37,432 nt of DNA from Didymodactylos carnosus (GCA_905250885.1 CAJNOQ010001012.1:1-37432); one strand, 5' to 3'. Counted from the first letter of the stretch, positions 1-15,513 are shown. Numbers and translations: made by a program. The notes: generated by a model not told the origin, from the sequence alone.

Positions 1-2219
<2,219 letters not shown>

Positions 2220-3509
2220 ATACATATATACTGCATTAGAAAAATAAGTCTTGAACGAAGCGCAATTTATCTATTTTTATTTTTTTTATAGCGTCTATAC
2301 TCTCTTATCACTACTAATATCTTCTCTCTTTAGATATATTTTAGCGAGTGGTCGATCTCAGTTCTGTTTTTTGTTTCTTTAACCTCAAAAAGAATTCGAC
2401 AGGACTTTTTTTTCTATCGAGCAACTTATTTTTCGATATTTTAAAATAATTTGATTGTTTTGTATATTGTATTTATTACTTCGACGAAAAAAAAAACATT
2501 TGTTCATTCACCACCTATGTTTTTATTTTTATTTTTTTCTTCTGCTATTTTGACAAAATAATATTGTACATAAGCATTAGTTTTCCTGTTGCCGTTGTTT
2601 TAACCCAGCGTGTGATGCTTCCATGTCAGGTGTAAAATCGCGCTCAGAAAATGTGAAGTAGTTGAGGAAAAAAATTTATTTGTTTCTGTTTGAGTGAGAG
2701 TCAGTGACGTTGTCAAGATTTCGATAAGAAGTAAGCCCAATGAATTTTTCATCCACTACTAAAGAAAAATGTAAACAATTCTTGTGTGGTATTCTTATCT
2801 CCAACTTCAATCAAAACATTTTTTTTGCAGCGCAAAACATTTTTTTTGCAGCGCAAAAAATTAGTGATATCGAAGGTGATTGGGCCATTAATGGATACGT
2901 AGCGTAACTATGGGTGTTTTGTTCGATTTAGTTACATTTTTTTTTTGTTCCTATTAATATGTATAATCGATTGACTTAACGACCTTTGTTTTGAAATATT
3001 GGGTTTTTTTGTGTACTGCGGCAGGTAATTTTGATATGCGTATAAAATTTCCTTTCTTATTTTCCACCTAAATTTGAAAAACAGTGACGAGGAAAAATAA
3101 CAGAACTATGCTGTTAAAATATGCCGGTTAAAAAAAAATCAGCTTTTTCTTTTCTTTAACATTGATCATTTATCAAATATTAACTTTTTGTTGTTTCTGT
3201 TTTCGTTTGTGGTAAATAAATAATAGTGTGTTATGTTTTTCTATGGTTTTAATGATCCTATTTCTATTTAAAAAGAACCTTCGAACTATGTTGAAAGTTC
3301 GGATGCCATGATGAGTTCAAAACATTTATGATAAATAAGAGAGCACGAGTTATTAAATGAACCGAAAACTTTTGATTCGTTCGATAAATAATATTTGTTA
3401 CTAACGTTAACACTTTACTCTCGGTAACAACTGATCATGGAAACTGAAGTTGAAATTCTAAAATCTTTATAAGCTTGATAAAACAAATTTTTCTTATGCA
3501 GTAATACAA
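2220..3509. other. intergenic, 3' flank of SMIM14-like gene
   Basis: AT-rich with many poly-T runs. Apart from a 21-bp tandem duplication at 2812-2853 nothing gene-like is seen. The 5' part (gag and untranslated leader) of the retroelement that starts at about 3510 may once have lain here, but no gag-like coding remains. Confidence 0.5.
2812..2853. repeat. 21-bp tandem duplication
   Basis: Two perfect head-to-tail copies of a 21-bp unit (2812-2832 and 2833-2853). Each begins CAAAAC, runs through eight T and ends GCAGCG, and the start of a third copy (CAAAA) follows. This is probably a local replication slippage product. Confidence 0.9.
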
Positions 3510-4214
3510 AGATCAGTCTTTAATCTGAAAGACTTAAACAAATTCATACAATATGAACATTTTAAACTGGATAATATGATCCAAGTTAAAAGTATCTTAC
3601 AGAAAAACGACTTTCTTATGAAAATCGATCTAAAAGACGCTTATTTCGCCGTTCCGATAAACGAGCAATATCACAAGTATTTGCGTTTTGAACGGGACAA
3701 CAATTTTATATGAGTTCTGCGTTCTACCGTTTGGTCTAGCAAGTGCTTCGCGTCTATTTACTAAACTGTTGAAACCAGTTATGGCTCTGTTACGAAGACT
3801 AGACATTCGTACGGTAATCTACCTCGACGACATTATTATTATGAACGACACTAAAAATAGTGCGATTCAGGACAGAGATTCCGTTTTATTTCTATTGAAA
3901 AATTTGGACTTCGTCGTCAATTTGAAAAATTGGTTCTTAAACCGCAAAAATCCTTAGAATACTTGGGATTCATGATCAACACAGAAACTATGACATTACA
4001 TTTACCAAAAGATAAAGGTGACAAGATAAAACACAAATGCAGTGAACTTTTGAAAACGGATCAAATCACAGTCCGTGAACTTTCGAAAATCATAGGAACT
4101 CTTTCTGCGACATCACAAGCCGTTCAGGCTGGACCACTTTTTTTCGCAATTTACAATTCCTTACGATCAAAGAGCTTGTTAAACATAAATCGTACTATAG
4201 TCTCGTTCAACTGA
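3510..4214 (+). pseudogene. DIRS reverse transcriptase, broken by frameshifts
   Basis: The first frame (3510-3713) carries NLKDLNKFI and KIDLKDAYFAVPI, which are RT fingers and palm motif A with its catalytic Asp in DLKDAYF. It stops at a TGA. The second frame (from about 3688) has LPFGLASAS and the catalytic YLDD (about 3820-3831). A second shift near 3930-3945 moves to a frame with LEYLGFMI and a thumb-like region ending GTLSATSQAVQAGPLFF, which is characteristic of DIRS/gypsy polyproteins. Catalytic residues are still visible, so decay is mainly by frameshift. No intact start codon serves the whole domain. Confidence 0.85.
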
Positions 4215-4865
4215 ACGACGCCTTAAAAGATGAACTAACATGGTGGATAGAAAGTTTTGACCTTCACAATCAAAAACCGGCGTCTCTAACAACTCAGCCA
4301 GACGTCTTTGTATCTTCAGACGCGTCAAAATATAAATGTCAAAGAATTAATCGCTGAACATTTAGCTCAAAGCTTTCGTAAAAGAATTCACAAACTTACA
4401 CGTTCATCTCATGATGGACAACATTTCTGCGGTGAAGTACATCGCTAGTTTCGGTGAAACGAAATCGGAAGATCTCGTCATTGGAGGAAAACAACTTTGA
4501 AAGTTTTGTTTAGGTAAACAAAGCAGTTTATCCGTAGAGTATTTATCCGGTGTTCGTAATATAGACGCGAATTGGACTTCACGCTTTCTAAACGATAGCA
4601 GTAATTGGAAACTTAATCCAGACATTTTCAAACAAATTGTAAACTCCTTCGGTCCTTTTCAAATCGACTGCTTTGCAGACCGCTGGAGTGCTCAATTACC
4701 ATCCTATTTTAGTTAGAAACCAGATCCGGATGCGTTAGGAACGGATGCATTGCAGAAAGATTGGTCTACCTTTTACGGATATTTGTTTCCGCCGTTTTGC
4801 CTCATAAGTCATTGTTTAAAGATAAGAAAAGATCGAGCAACGGCAGTTCTTATTGCACCGGCTTG
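4215..4865 (+). pseudogene. DIRS RNase H and adjoining methyltransferase-like region, degenerate
   Basis: The reading starts at DELTWWIESFD, followed by VSSDASKY, the expected first RNase H Asp block. It is then interrupted and resumes in another frame with DNISAVKYIASFGETKS (near 4414-4470). Further on come YLSGVRNIDANWTSR and then FGPFQIDCFADRWSAQLP near 4648-4700. A PDPDALGTDALQKDW block and the motif PPFCLI (near 4790-4805) follow. This succession is typical of the segment between RT and recombinase in DIRS elements, where a Dam-like methyltransferase has been described; PPF resembles the [DNS]PP[YFW] motif of such enzymes. In-frame stops (for example just before 4500 and near 4715) make it a pseudogene. 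Confidence 0.75.
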
Positions 4866-4979
4866 ATCAGGTCAAACTTTTACTTTCTCTGCTCTTACAA
4901 ATGTTAATAGAAACACCAATTCTTCTTTCCAACTACGATCTGTTGCTACTCAATCCGATGGACCAAGTTCATCCGGTGT

Positions 4980-5688
4980 TAACAGCGCAAACACTGAATC
5001 TCGCGGTGTGGAAAGTGTCCGAGCAGGAAGAGTTATTGAAAAAATTTCACCAACAGCAAGAGAACTCATTCTTAATGCAAGACGCACAGGTACACGATTC
5101 AGATATGACTGTTGTATTAAGAAGTACGATAGCTAGTGTCTCAAAAGGAAAATTGATATTTTTTCAACCAATTTGGAAAATATACTAGAATTTTTAACCT
5201 TGTTATATGAGTAAAATTTCGAGTACAGCTCAATAAATTTATATAGGTCAGCTCTTTGTTCATATCTTCCCGACATTGAAAATTACAAAGCGGGATAACA
5301 CCCACTAGTTATTGCACTGATGAAAGGCATTTTCAATCAACCTCCATCGCAGTCACTGTATAAAACAATTTGGGACATTCACCGCTTACTCGATCACATT
5401 GTCTCCTTAGGAAACAACGATCAAATGACAATGAAACTTACTCATAAGTTAGCAACGTTGCTGTGCCTTAGTAATGCTTTTCGCACTTCAGAATTACATA
5501 AATTAAAATTGAAAAATCTTTTAACGTATGATGATAGACTAGAATTTTCATTTTCAGTTTTTTCGCTGTTTGTTGGTAAAAGTGTTGAACTAAATAAACT
5601 AAACAAAGAAGCAATGACAGCAGTCTACCTGTACGCACATAGTTTCTTTTCGCCAAATTATCAGAACGACACTTATTGTCTTCTTTGA
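4980..5688 (+). pseudogene. DIRS tyrosine recombinase, truncated
   Basis: An N-terminal core-binding-like stretch (near 5030-5130, ISPTARELILNARRTGTRF) is followed by stops. It resumes at 5240-5300 (SALCSYLPDIENY) and then in an open frame from 5320 with HPLVIALMKGIFNQPP, WDIHRLLDHIVSLG and LLCLSNAFRTSELHKLKL. The Arg in AFRTSEL (codon 5482-5484) fits the first catalytic Arg of box I in the tyrosine-recombinase family. The box II H-x-x-R and the nucleophilic Tyr are not found before the stop at 5686, so the C-terminal catalytic half is missing or unrecognisable. It cannot be active. Confidence 0.75.
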
Positions 5689-8600
5689 ATGACTAGTAAC
5701 TAGGAGTCAAATGGAGGGAATACTAAGTAAATTGTGACTGAAGTTTATTCATAAAATTTTAATTTCATATCGAGAGTTTCAATCTCTCATAAAATTCTCA
5801 ATTTTTCTTATACAGTAATATGCTGGAAAAAAGTTCGTTTTTTGATAGACGATCATCACCTTGCTAGCTATTCGCCGATATTCAGTAACATCCACGCTGG
5901 TAGACATTTAAGGAAAAAAGGTTAAGAAATATTGATCCAAGGACAAGACTTATTCATTTCAAATTCTTTTTCGAGAAAAATAAGTGTTTTATCGCAGCAA
6001 AGTATTAGAGTATGCCACTGTATTCTATTTTTCTTATACATGGTAGCAAACAATAGACAATACTGGAACATAACATGGATGTGAAATGTTTATCATAAGG
6101 TAGGGCAGTCAAAATCACACATCTCTCCAACAGAATGCTGTTTTCATAATAATCAACTTTTACCGAATTACAGTTTCTGTTTATCTACAAGTAGATGACT
6201 CAACATTAAATCTAGACGATGCTTCAGTGAATTATGATGGAAATATTTCCAGAATTATGTTCAACATGTGCAAATATTGTTAGTTTTTCATTACTACAAA
6301 TCATTTGACTGGCACAAATAAAACACTAATGTTGCACTTATGTTGATTTTATGTAATCACATAGCACGAGTATAAAGGAATATCAGAAATAATAATTTCC
6401 TTTAATCGTCTATTTATATATATCAGAGGTGGATTTTCTTTTTTTTTAGGAAGAAAAAAGAGAAAGTAAGTTTTGCTCAGCGAACTTGACTATGAAAATG
6501 TACCTTAGAAAAGTTCTGGATTCGTCTCATACATATTTTCCTTTAACTTTTGATCCATCATTATTGTCAAGTATGTTTACAACACAAAAATAGGTCTTTT
6601 TTTTCTTGTATGCCACCACCCATTCATTCTTATATATTAGTGTCCTTCATAACAGATTTTTAGCACTAATATATGTATAAGTTATTTCCTATTGTCATCG
6701 TCTTTTTTCTCTATCCATATATGTATTAGTTGAAGGAGTAGATAGTTTTCTCTGTTTTGGTGTTTTCTCGTTCGGTAGAGAAAATGGAAAATAAGCGCGT
6801 ACTTTTCTTCTTTTATAACCGTTGCTCTATGATTGTTGTCAGTGACTTATACATAGACCTAATTCTGATATTACTAGTTTAAAAAACATTTTTCCAATTC
6901 TAATATCGTACAAAAACAAAAGTAAGCATAATCTGTACTATGTGTTATTTCGACTGTATGATTATCATTACTCGAGATTTTGCGCTTGGACAATGAGATT
7001 CTTAAATGTTTTCATAAAGTGCACAGATATTGATACAGATATTGACACTGTTTTTTCAAAATATAAGAGACAAAATATTGAAAAATACAAAAATAATTTA
7101 GTACAAGTAGCAGCTTGAATACATGAACTTAGTTTTAAACTAAACTGTTAAAATCAAATCAATGTTGCTAGTCCATAAGCTGTACAGCATTTGAAGTTGT
7201 GCAATTAAATCGATGTTATCAGCGTTAATTGTTCTAGTTTTGTTTAGGAGATATTTGCGTAGATGTTTATAAATACCCACAAATGCGCCTCATTTATTTT
7301 TGGAGATTACGATATTGCATAGGTACAATCATAGGGAAAATAGTCGTCGTTCATCATATCTGTAAGAAAATCAGAAATCAAAGAGATGAAAGTTCTCCTC
7401 GATGTAGTTTAGTTTGCACTCTAAATTTTAATTTTAAAAATCTGCTAGAAGAAATAGAACTTTCAATGTACTGTTTTGGAGTTCAATGAGTTAAAAAAAG
7501 AATAGTGTAAGATAGAGTTCATTTTAAACAGAGAGTGCACACTCCTTCTCCTATAAATTGATTAGACTTATAAAAACGTCATATTTTCTCGCATTTGCAA
7601 TTGTTGACATTAAACGGCATATATTTTATATACATTCACAAGAAGATTGATTGAGTGTATTTGTTTGCATCATCCGAAAATTATACAGAAAGCAGAAGCA
7701 TACTCTTCTTTCTATTGCGTTGATAAATATATACGATATTACTATTCTGAAAAAAAAAGATGATTTTTTTCTCAATTAGATAACTTATTTTTGTCTGCAA
7801 AAATTATTTACCAATAACTCTGGTGTAGTCTGCGTAGTAATTTCTTTTTGCATGTTTGTATGTAAAAATATACTACTATTATTCTAGTAACTGTAACGAA
7901 AATAGTTTGAAGGATTACGTATACAATCTTGAAGATGGATTATCTGCTGATTCCTAGAATTAAACATTTGGTCATTCTGCATAATTATATGTAGAATAAA
8001 CGTTTCAGACAGCAAAGAAAAGACTTTTGAGATAGTGACTGAACAAAAAAATATTTTTTCTCTACTATTGTTATAGTATCTAGTATATCCATCTATATAT
8101 CGTGATATATAACAATGTATCGCTAGTAAAATAACTTGAAAGTCATATTTCTTCTAAACATTGTTAGTGTCCATCTTTTAATCGATGCAAGATTGTTGTA
8201 ATGAAGAAATAACGGACATAACAGAAAAAAAAACCATATGGTTATTGCGTATAAGATGTACAGAAAGAAAAATTGTCTTTTAATAAACACAGTTAATATT
8301 ATCCCTTCTCGTTTCTCTAAATCATAATATCAAATGCAATCCCATACATGCTCTGTACTATTTTTTCAGAAGAAAAATGAGTAACGCCTTCCTTCCTGTT
8401 GAGCTGTCGAATTTTGCTTTGTTCTGCGAGAATCATACAATGACGTGATTAATTTTTGAACATATTATTTGACAAATTTTTAAAGTATTGAACAAACACT
8501 CTACTTGATTAACCAACTAGAGTATAAACTGAGTAAAACGTGTGATAAGACTATCATTCATTTGTAATTAAAGCGTCTATGAATATTTTTTGAATGAGTT

Positions 8601-9010
8601 TTGATAGAAATGAGAGAAAGACATACCATACATAATACACTTGAAAATCTTTTTCTGATAACAAACAAATATTATTACTACTTTAAAATTTGGAAATCTG
8701 AATGAGTAAGAAAAAGATATTTAGATTTATTCTTTTATGAAATGGCATGCCCCATCATCTATATATCGCATGTCTCTCTCAATTCTATCAAAAGCTATTC
8801 AAAAAAAAATATATGGGATCATTTTGTTTTGAAACAGGTAGTAGAAAATAAATAAAATGCTAATAAAAATCAGGATTTCTAAAAATAAACAAAGTAAATT
8901 ATCCCGATACATTTAACCACGTTTTAAATGGTTAATATAGTCAATATTATAAACTATTTTTTATCTATTTTAGAAAGCTTCCTTTCAATATCTTTTTGGG
9001 CATTTCAATC
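5689..9010. other. intergenic, no gene recognised
   Basis: AT-rich sequence with frequent stops in all frames. The 68-codon frame at 7283-7489 has no recognisable motif. A segment at 7080-7245 is similar to 17641-17775, and a shorter stretch near 8760-8805 weakly resembles 17575-17625. This suggests old dispersed repeats. The final part must contain the 5' region of the CH-domain gene. Confidence 0.5.
7080..7245 (+). repeat. diverged dispersed repeat, copy 1 (pair with 17641-17775)
   Basis: Similarity by eye to 17641-17775 in the same orientation. Both begin GAAAAA-ACA followed by an AT-rich stretch into GTACAA. Both end with a block containing a TTGAARTTG-like core, then GATGTT, GTTAATT and TTGTTTAG. 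Copy 1 has about 30 extra bases in the middle. Identity is roughly two thirds, so it could be partly compositional. Confidence 0.45.
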
Positions 9011-10826
<1,816 letters not shown>

Positions 10827-11956
10827 CGACGGGCTTTATAATAAAAAAAATTTATGATTAAATAGTGGTCTCAATGATTTCTGTATTTATGTATAAGCAA
10901 TAGTTTATAGACCATACTTTGCTTCGTTGCTTTCTTTCTAGTCGATGTAATTTTGTTCTCTCGCTTTTCTGTTTTGTCTAATAAAAACCGTATTTTTTTC
11001 TTCAGTATACTTGTACAAATAGTTTCTAACAATAATCAGGCGAGAGAAAATTTAACTTGATGCTAGTCATTTTGTTTACTTCTAATATTTTTTTAAATTT
11101 GACCCTTCTCAATGAATATTTTCTGTTGTTTGAATCTCATGTATATTCTTATATTGATACTCATTTTCTCCATAAAAAGACCGAGAAAAAGTTCATTTTT
11201 GTTTAATAAACTATAGATGAAAGTTGAACGAACATCAGCACTTAAGAAAAAGATTCGGTCTTAACAGCTATGAAAGATATGGTTGTGTATGCTAGATATA
11301 GTTACAGTGTTTTAGTGCTTTGTTTTCTCTTGAGCTAATTGGTTTCCCATAAAATTAAAACTGTAACACCTCAGTCACCGAGAAATTACTAGAATTTTTA
11401 AAGAATTAGATTTAGACTAACTAACAAAGTTTAATTTCTTTTTGTTCAAAACTATTTGTTACCAAACTTAGGAGTGGGCCAGTTCCAATTCTCATTGTTT
11501 CTAGTAATTGGTGAAAAGAACTAGTGACCAGTTACTAGGAACAGTAACTGGAACTGTCTCAGCTGTAGCCAAAGTTAAGCTCAACTCAGAAAAGGAAAAT
11601 TTCTGGGCATGGATGTAGATATTATTGACTTTTATAATTCATAACTGTAGAGGAGAATGTAGACTATAAAGTCAGTTTGTTGCCCTAATTACAGGCTAGA
11701 GGATGTAGTCTAGGTTCCCATTCAGCATGCTGCTTTTTAGAAATACTATCGATATTCTGTTAACTTGCAGTAGGTTTCAGAAAACCAGTTCATTATTGAA
11801 CAGAAGAAGACCAAAGCATACCGAAATAAATTTTCAACAGAGATCGAATGATATAATAAATATTACTACGTTTGTTTCAAATCGCTTATATGTTCGGAAG
11901 ACCTTCCAGAAGTTTTCTGGTAACTTTTTGTGGTATTAAGAGTTTCCGTGGTGAAT
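10827..11956. other. intergenic, 3' flank of CH gene, with palindromic patch
   Basis: AT-rich with several AATAAA signals just after the gene. At 11475-11560 the sequence is unusually palindromic: CCAGTTACT (11528-11536) faces AGTAACTGG (11543-11551), and CAGTTCC near 11480 can pair with GGAACTG just beyond. The open frame 11727-11939 has no recognisable motif. Confidence 0.5.
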
Positions 11957-12211
11957 AACCTCTCTTCGACCTCAGAAACTCGACAACAATATTGGGCTCT
12001 TTTGTGTCAGATATTTTCGAAGCTAAAGAGCTCAACGATTACTGAGAAGATGGAGTTATAGTTTACTCGCAATATTATGATTTCATCAACCATCTGGCTG
12101 AAGAAAAACATGAGAGAGCCGTTCGGAGTGTGAGTTGTTTGGCTATGCAAGAGAAGCGTACAGAGTTAGACTGGATCATATCACTTCCACTAGAACATTG
12201 CAGTTTTATTT
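11957..12211 (+). pseudogene. coding-like relic, unrecognised
   Basis: One reading frame is free of stops over 85 codons except for a single TGA. It gives a balanced, non-AT-biased composition with stretches such as EAKELNDY, GVIVYSQYYDFINHL, EEKHERAVRSV and AMQEKRTELDWIISLPLEH. No ATG or splice structure was found and the frame breaks at the end. I do not recognise the family. It may be an exon of a dead host gene or part of a transposon protein; chance cannot be excluded. Confidence 0.3.
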
Positions 12212-13411
12212 AATGGAAAAGAGTGAACGTAAAGTTTCAATGAGCAAGATAGATCGGACTTTATAAGTTAATGTTGACCAGTCGTATTTGAGTGGATTTT
12301 GTTAATCTAAACAAATCTAGCATTCCAAATTATCGTAAAAATGTCTAGCGGTTACTACAAATTAATTAGTTCTAGTGAAAAAAACTTCGTGATTAAATTT
12401 ATTGCACTTGGTATCTCTAAGCCGATTTCAGATAGGAGCGATAGATTTCTCCTTTTCAACTCACTTATGGTTTTCTTCTTGTGTACACTGCAAGTTGAAT
12501 AATTAGGAGAAGTGTAGACGAAACGAAAATAACTTATCAATGAAATTTCTCGACTTGAATAAATGTTCTTGTCTTCTATTACTTTTATAATTCACATGTA
12601 TAGATCCTATGCTCATACGAATTATAAATCTTCCAAATATGAATAACATTTTCAAATTGAAAAACGTATTTTAAATTTAATTATCCAGTTTTCGATCCTC
12701 CCTTCAGAATACTATGTATCACAACAATCGTGTTTTTCTTGAGAATGGTCGACTGGATATGCATACATCTATCATTTGAGGTGTTTATCTGTTTATCTAT
12801 CTGTCGTTTTCAGTACTTCCTGAATTATTATTCTGAGATATACTGTTGCAAGAATAACAACTGGTGTTGCCGATGATTTTGTTATTAATGGTCTTGTCGT
12901 CTTTTATATTTAGACAATTTGATGCTGATAGGAGTGAAGATAAACTTACAAAAAAAGGCAAATTAATTTAGTGTCAGATTTTCAACTTGGATGTCAATTA
13001 TAATAAACCAAAGTTCTTTTTGTCTAAGCAAACAAGAAGCAATAGTAGTAGAGCTTATTCAAGAGCCATCAACATAGAACAAAGTTAGCAATAGCAAGTT
13101 CAACTCGTAATTATCGAAGGTGCTCTTCGATTTGATACATTCATCTCTCAATGTCATTTCCAAAAGAATACGTAACTTTAATTTAATTGTTCATCGTATT
13201 TCTCATGTGTTCTGATAGATTTAAAAGTTGATATTCCATATTTATTCAATCGTACTTGTTTGCTAACTCATAAAAATCAATTAGTTGTATAGATCTTAGT
13301 TCTTTCTAGAATATAACACAGAAATCTTTTTGTGATTTTCTCACAAATAAAAACTAGCACTTTTAACGAATATTGAAAATCATTCACTCAGTTTCCTTTT
13401 AGTTAATAAAC
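12212..13411. other. intergenic, no gene recognised
   Basis: AT-rich. Short coding-like snatches occur (near 12840-12915 and 12909-12971) but lack any joined structure. The 61-codon frame on - at 12355-12540 is unremarkable. Confidence 0.45.
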
Positions 13412-13423
13412 TTGTGTATAGAT

Positions 13424-14160
13424 ATGAGTGCCCGAGTTTTGCCAGCCATGTCTGCATCCAATATGACCGATTTAAAGTCAAGTATTCATGAAATTATTAG
13501 AAATTTCAAAAGAACTTTTTCTGACATTTTATATCCACAGATACATGAAAAATACATCACGTTGATTCAAAACATTTTCCAAGAAATTTTTTTGTAAAAA
13601 TTACAGCTCGAAGGGAATATATGACAGCACTTTTAAGTTGGAGAAAATCAGCTTTTTTGCAACAAATGCCCTTCAGAGTATGTTACCACCTACACATCAT
13701 TGGTAATATGAACAATTGAGAAATATATTGTTCGATAGTGCCTAAAAAAATGGCTTTACTAACTAATTTATATTCAATATTGCTGCCATTACGATGTCGA
13801 AAAATATCGTTTACTTAGACGAATTCGAGAATCTTAGGATGCGTGATACTCTCTATAGGCATTGAATTTTCTCCGCACGGAAATTCAAGCTCGATTTGAT
13901 GGCACTAGTTAGTAGTTAACAGAATATTTGGTATTTATAGCAACTTCTAATTATGCATGTTGATAGAGGAAAATGTATTCGAGCCATATTAAAATTCTTA
14001 TTATGAGATACCGCGTGGTATACACAAGACGTTTCAAGCACAACTTAAATGAAGACATTCAGAAAAAATTATACTTCACACTTCAACTAGTAAGGGAAAA
14101 ATTTATTGTCAAATGTTAAATTTACTTGAAACAAATGTTATCCGGAAGTAAGTAAGGATA
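13424..14160 (+). pseudogene. possible decayed gene, unrecognised
   Basis: Several frames in succession give coding-like peptides on the + strand. They are 13424-13597 (ATG; contains MTDLKSSIHEIIRNFKR and ILYPQIHEKYITLIQNIF), a shift near a run of T at about 13590, then ARREYMTALLSWRKSAFLQQM near 13605-13675. Next come VYLDEFENLRMRDTLYRH, a TGA, and FSARKFKLDLMAL near 13795-13910. HVDRGKCIRAILKF follows near 13958-14000, then IPRGIHKTFQAQL and GKIYCQMLNLLETNVIRK near 14010-14155. A good donor (GTATGT) follows the second piece at about 13679. Frames are broken by stops and shifts. I do not recognise the family; parts may be chance. Confidence 0.3.
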
Positions 14161-14750
14161 TAGATTCAATATGCAGAAAGAGGAAATTCAAAACTTAAAA
14201 TGAGAATGGACTCACCTTTTTTCTGCGTCAAACGACTTTTGTCGACATTCATTTGAATTTTCATTTGGTTCTATGAATAATAATAAAAATTATATTCAAA
14301 TCTTATAAATCTAATTCATCTTTCGGTAGAGAGAAAAAGCTATTTGTTTTATGACTTAATAATCAAGGTAAGATGGAAAAAAACTCTTGTATTTTACAAA
14401 TTATACCGGCGAAACACACGTGAATGAGTACTACCAAGTAATCCATCGTATAACAAAAATAATTCACCTTTTTTTGTTTTGCAATAAATGTCTGGTAATG
14501 GAAATGAAAGTTGCTGAATCAATCGAGGAAGTGGTAGACCGACGTTGCTTTTGTAAGATATTTTTTATTGTATGGATAACGAAATCGTTTGATTGAGGCT
14601 GATGCATACAGCATGATATGATTCTTCAACTATACGATCTATTGATCCAAATTCTTCAGTAGCTTTACGTTTTAAATATTTTCGAATTTGTAATATTTCC
14701 ATATTAGTATCTCTTGGACTTAAGACCGATAGTATCCTGCTCATTATATA
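14161..14750. other. intergenic, no gene recognised
   Basis: AT-rich spacer up to the foldback element. The short open frames at 14387-14596 (+) and 14565-14792 (-) have no recognisable motif, and the latter overlaps the element's left arm. Confidence 0.4.
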
Positions 14751-14865
14751 GGAATATATGTAATTGATGACGTTGATTCCAAATATGAACATTGGAGTTT
14801 TCCTTAAGCTTTTGTTGGCCGACTTTCTGAAAACTGGATCGTCAGCAAACCAAAGACCAAACTCT
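14751..14865 (+). repeat. left inverted arm of foldback element
   Basis: Pairs with 15400-15513 as described for the whole element. Alignment begins GGAATATATGTAA and ends ACCAAACTCT. Beyond 14865 the two arms diverge quickly. Confidence 0.7.
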
Positions 14866-14963
14866 CAAAATTTTTCTGAAAACCTTGAAAAGCTGACTTG
14901 TTGAAAAACTTTTACTTTCCGATAAACAAAGGAATCCAAAAATATTTTCAGTAATACCAAGAA

Positions 14964-15050
14964 ATAGAGCAAACATTTCTGATCAAAATGAGATATCTTC
15001 CAGTTCTGAATGATATTCTGATCAAGAGTTATGAGAGTTTTATCGGAAGC
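14964..15050 (+). repeat. dispersed repeat family 1, copy A
   Basis: The core reads TAGAGCAAAC-TTTCTGATC, then AAAATGAGATATCTTCCAG, then TCTGAATGAT and ATCAAGAGTTATGAG. The same order of blocks is found at 20762-20860 and 37365-37432, in the same orientation and with clear substitutions. No coding potential is evident, so it is probably a non-coding mobile repeat. Confidence 0.6.
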
Positions 15051-15399
15051 CCTAAAACATGCATCAGATACTGCCGCCACCACATCTTGAAAGCGACTTT
15101 TACCTTAATACCAATTCGTAGCTGCAAGATTTCTCGGTAACGAAAGATCGTAGAGAACTTGAGAAGATCTTAAATTGAAGCTGACACATGTGGCTAGAGG
15201 CTAATAGAGCCCGATTTTTGATATTCGGTCTAGATTTATAGTTAGAAAGATATCTTTATGGAAGGTAATGCGACTTTTTCGAATTTTGGACTTTCGGCGC
15301 TCACCATTAATTTGAAAAGTAAAATATCAAAAATGGGGCCTTAAAACTAAAACTTATGGAACACAGACAGTTTGTGTCCTCTACAAAACAGCTTATTTC

Positions 15400-15513
15400 A
15401 GGGTTTGGTCCTCGGTTTTCTGAAGATCCAGTTTCCAGAAAATCGCTCAGCAAAAGCCTAAGGAAAAACTCTGATGATCATATTTGGACAGCATCATCAC
15501 TTACATATAATCC
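15400..15513 (-). repeat. right inverted arm of foldback element
   Basis: Reverse complement of 14751-14865. Its inner neighbour (about 15360-15400, on the - strand) also resembles the AGCT-TTGTAGAG block at 37365-37380, so the repeat family is present in both orientations. Confidence 0.7.

Larger units (their letters stand above)
3510..5688 (+). mobile_element. decayed DIRS-type tyrosine-recombinase retrotransposon
   Basis: Three blocks in the order typical of DIRS elements lie on one strand: reverse transcriptase (3510-4214), RNase H with a downstream PPF-containing region (about 4215-4860), and tyrosine recombinase (about 5000-5688). Frame changes near 3690 and 3940, together with several in-frame stops, show that it is dead. 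Neither the inverted terminal repeats and internal complementary region of the DIRS group nor a gag gene could be found, so both ends are uncertain. The combination of an RT closest to gypsy/DIRS with a tyrosine recombinase in place of an integrase separates it from LTR elements and LINEs. It is unrelated to the neighbouring host genes. Confidence 0.85.
14751..15513. mobile_element. 763-bp foldback element with about 115-bp terminal inverted repeats
   Basis: The left arm 14751-14865 and right arm 15400-15513 are reverse complements at about 80% identity with a few 1-2 bp gaps. Shared blocks include CCAAATATGA, TTTTCCTTA-GCTTTTG, TTTCTG-AAACTGGATC and ACCAAA. The roughly 535-bp interior has no long coding frame; the 72-codon frame on - is AT-driven and contains the dispersed repeat core. 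No certain target-site duplication was seen. The structure fits a non-autonomous foldback or MITE-like element, or two inverted insertions of one repeat. The interior contains copy A of the repeat family also found near 20.8 and 37.4 kb. Confidence 0.6.

Noticed and set aside
5690-5708. Small palindrome (ACTAGTAACTAGG) directly after the recombinase relic
   Set aside because: Considered as a DIRS terminus, but no matching copy was found at the 5' side of the element.
12909-12971. EF-hand-like peptide FRQFDADRSEDKLTKK
   Set aside because: A single short match lacking the loop Gly and final Glu, with no continuing frame. Chance is likely.
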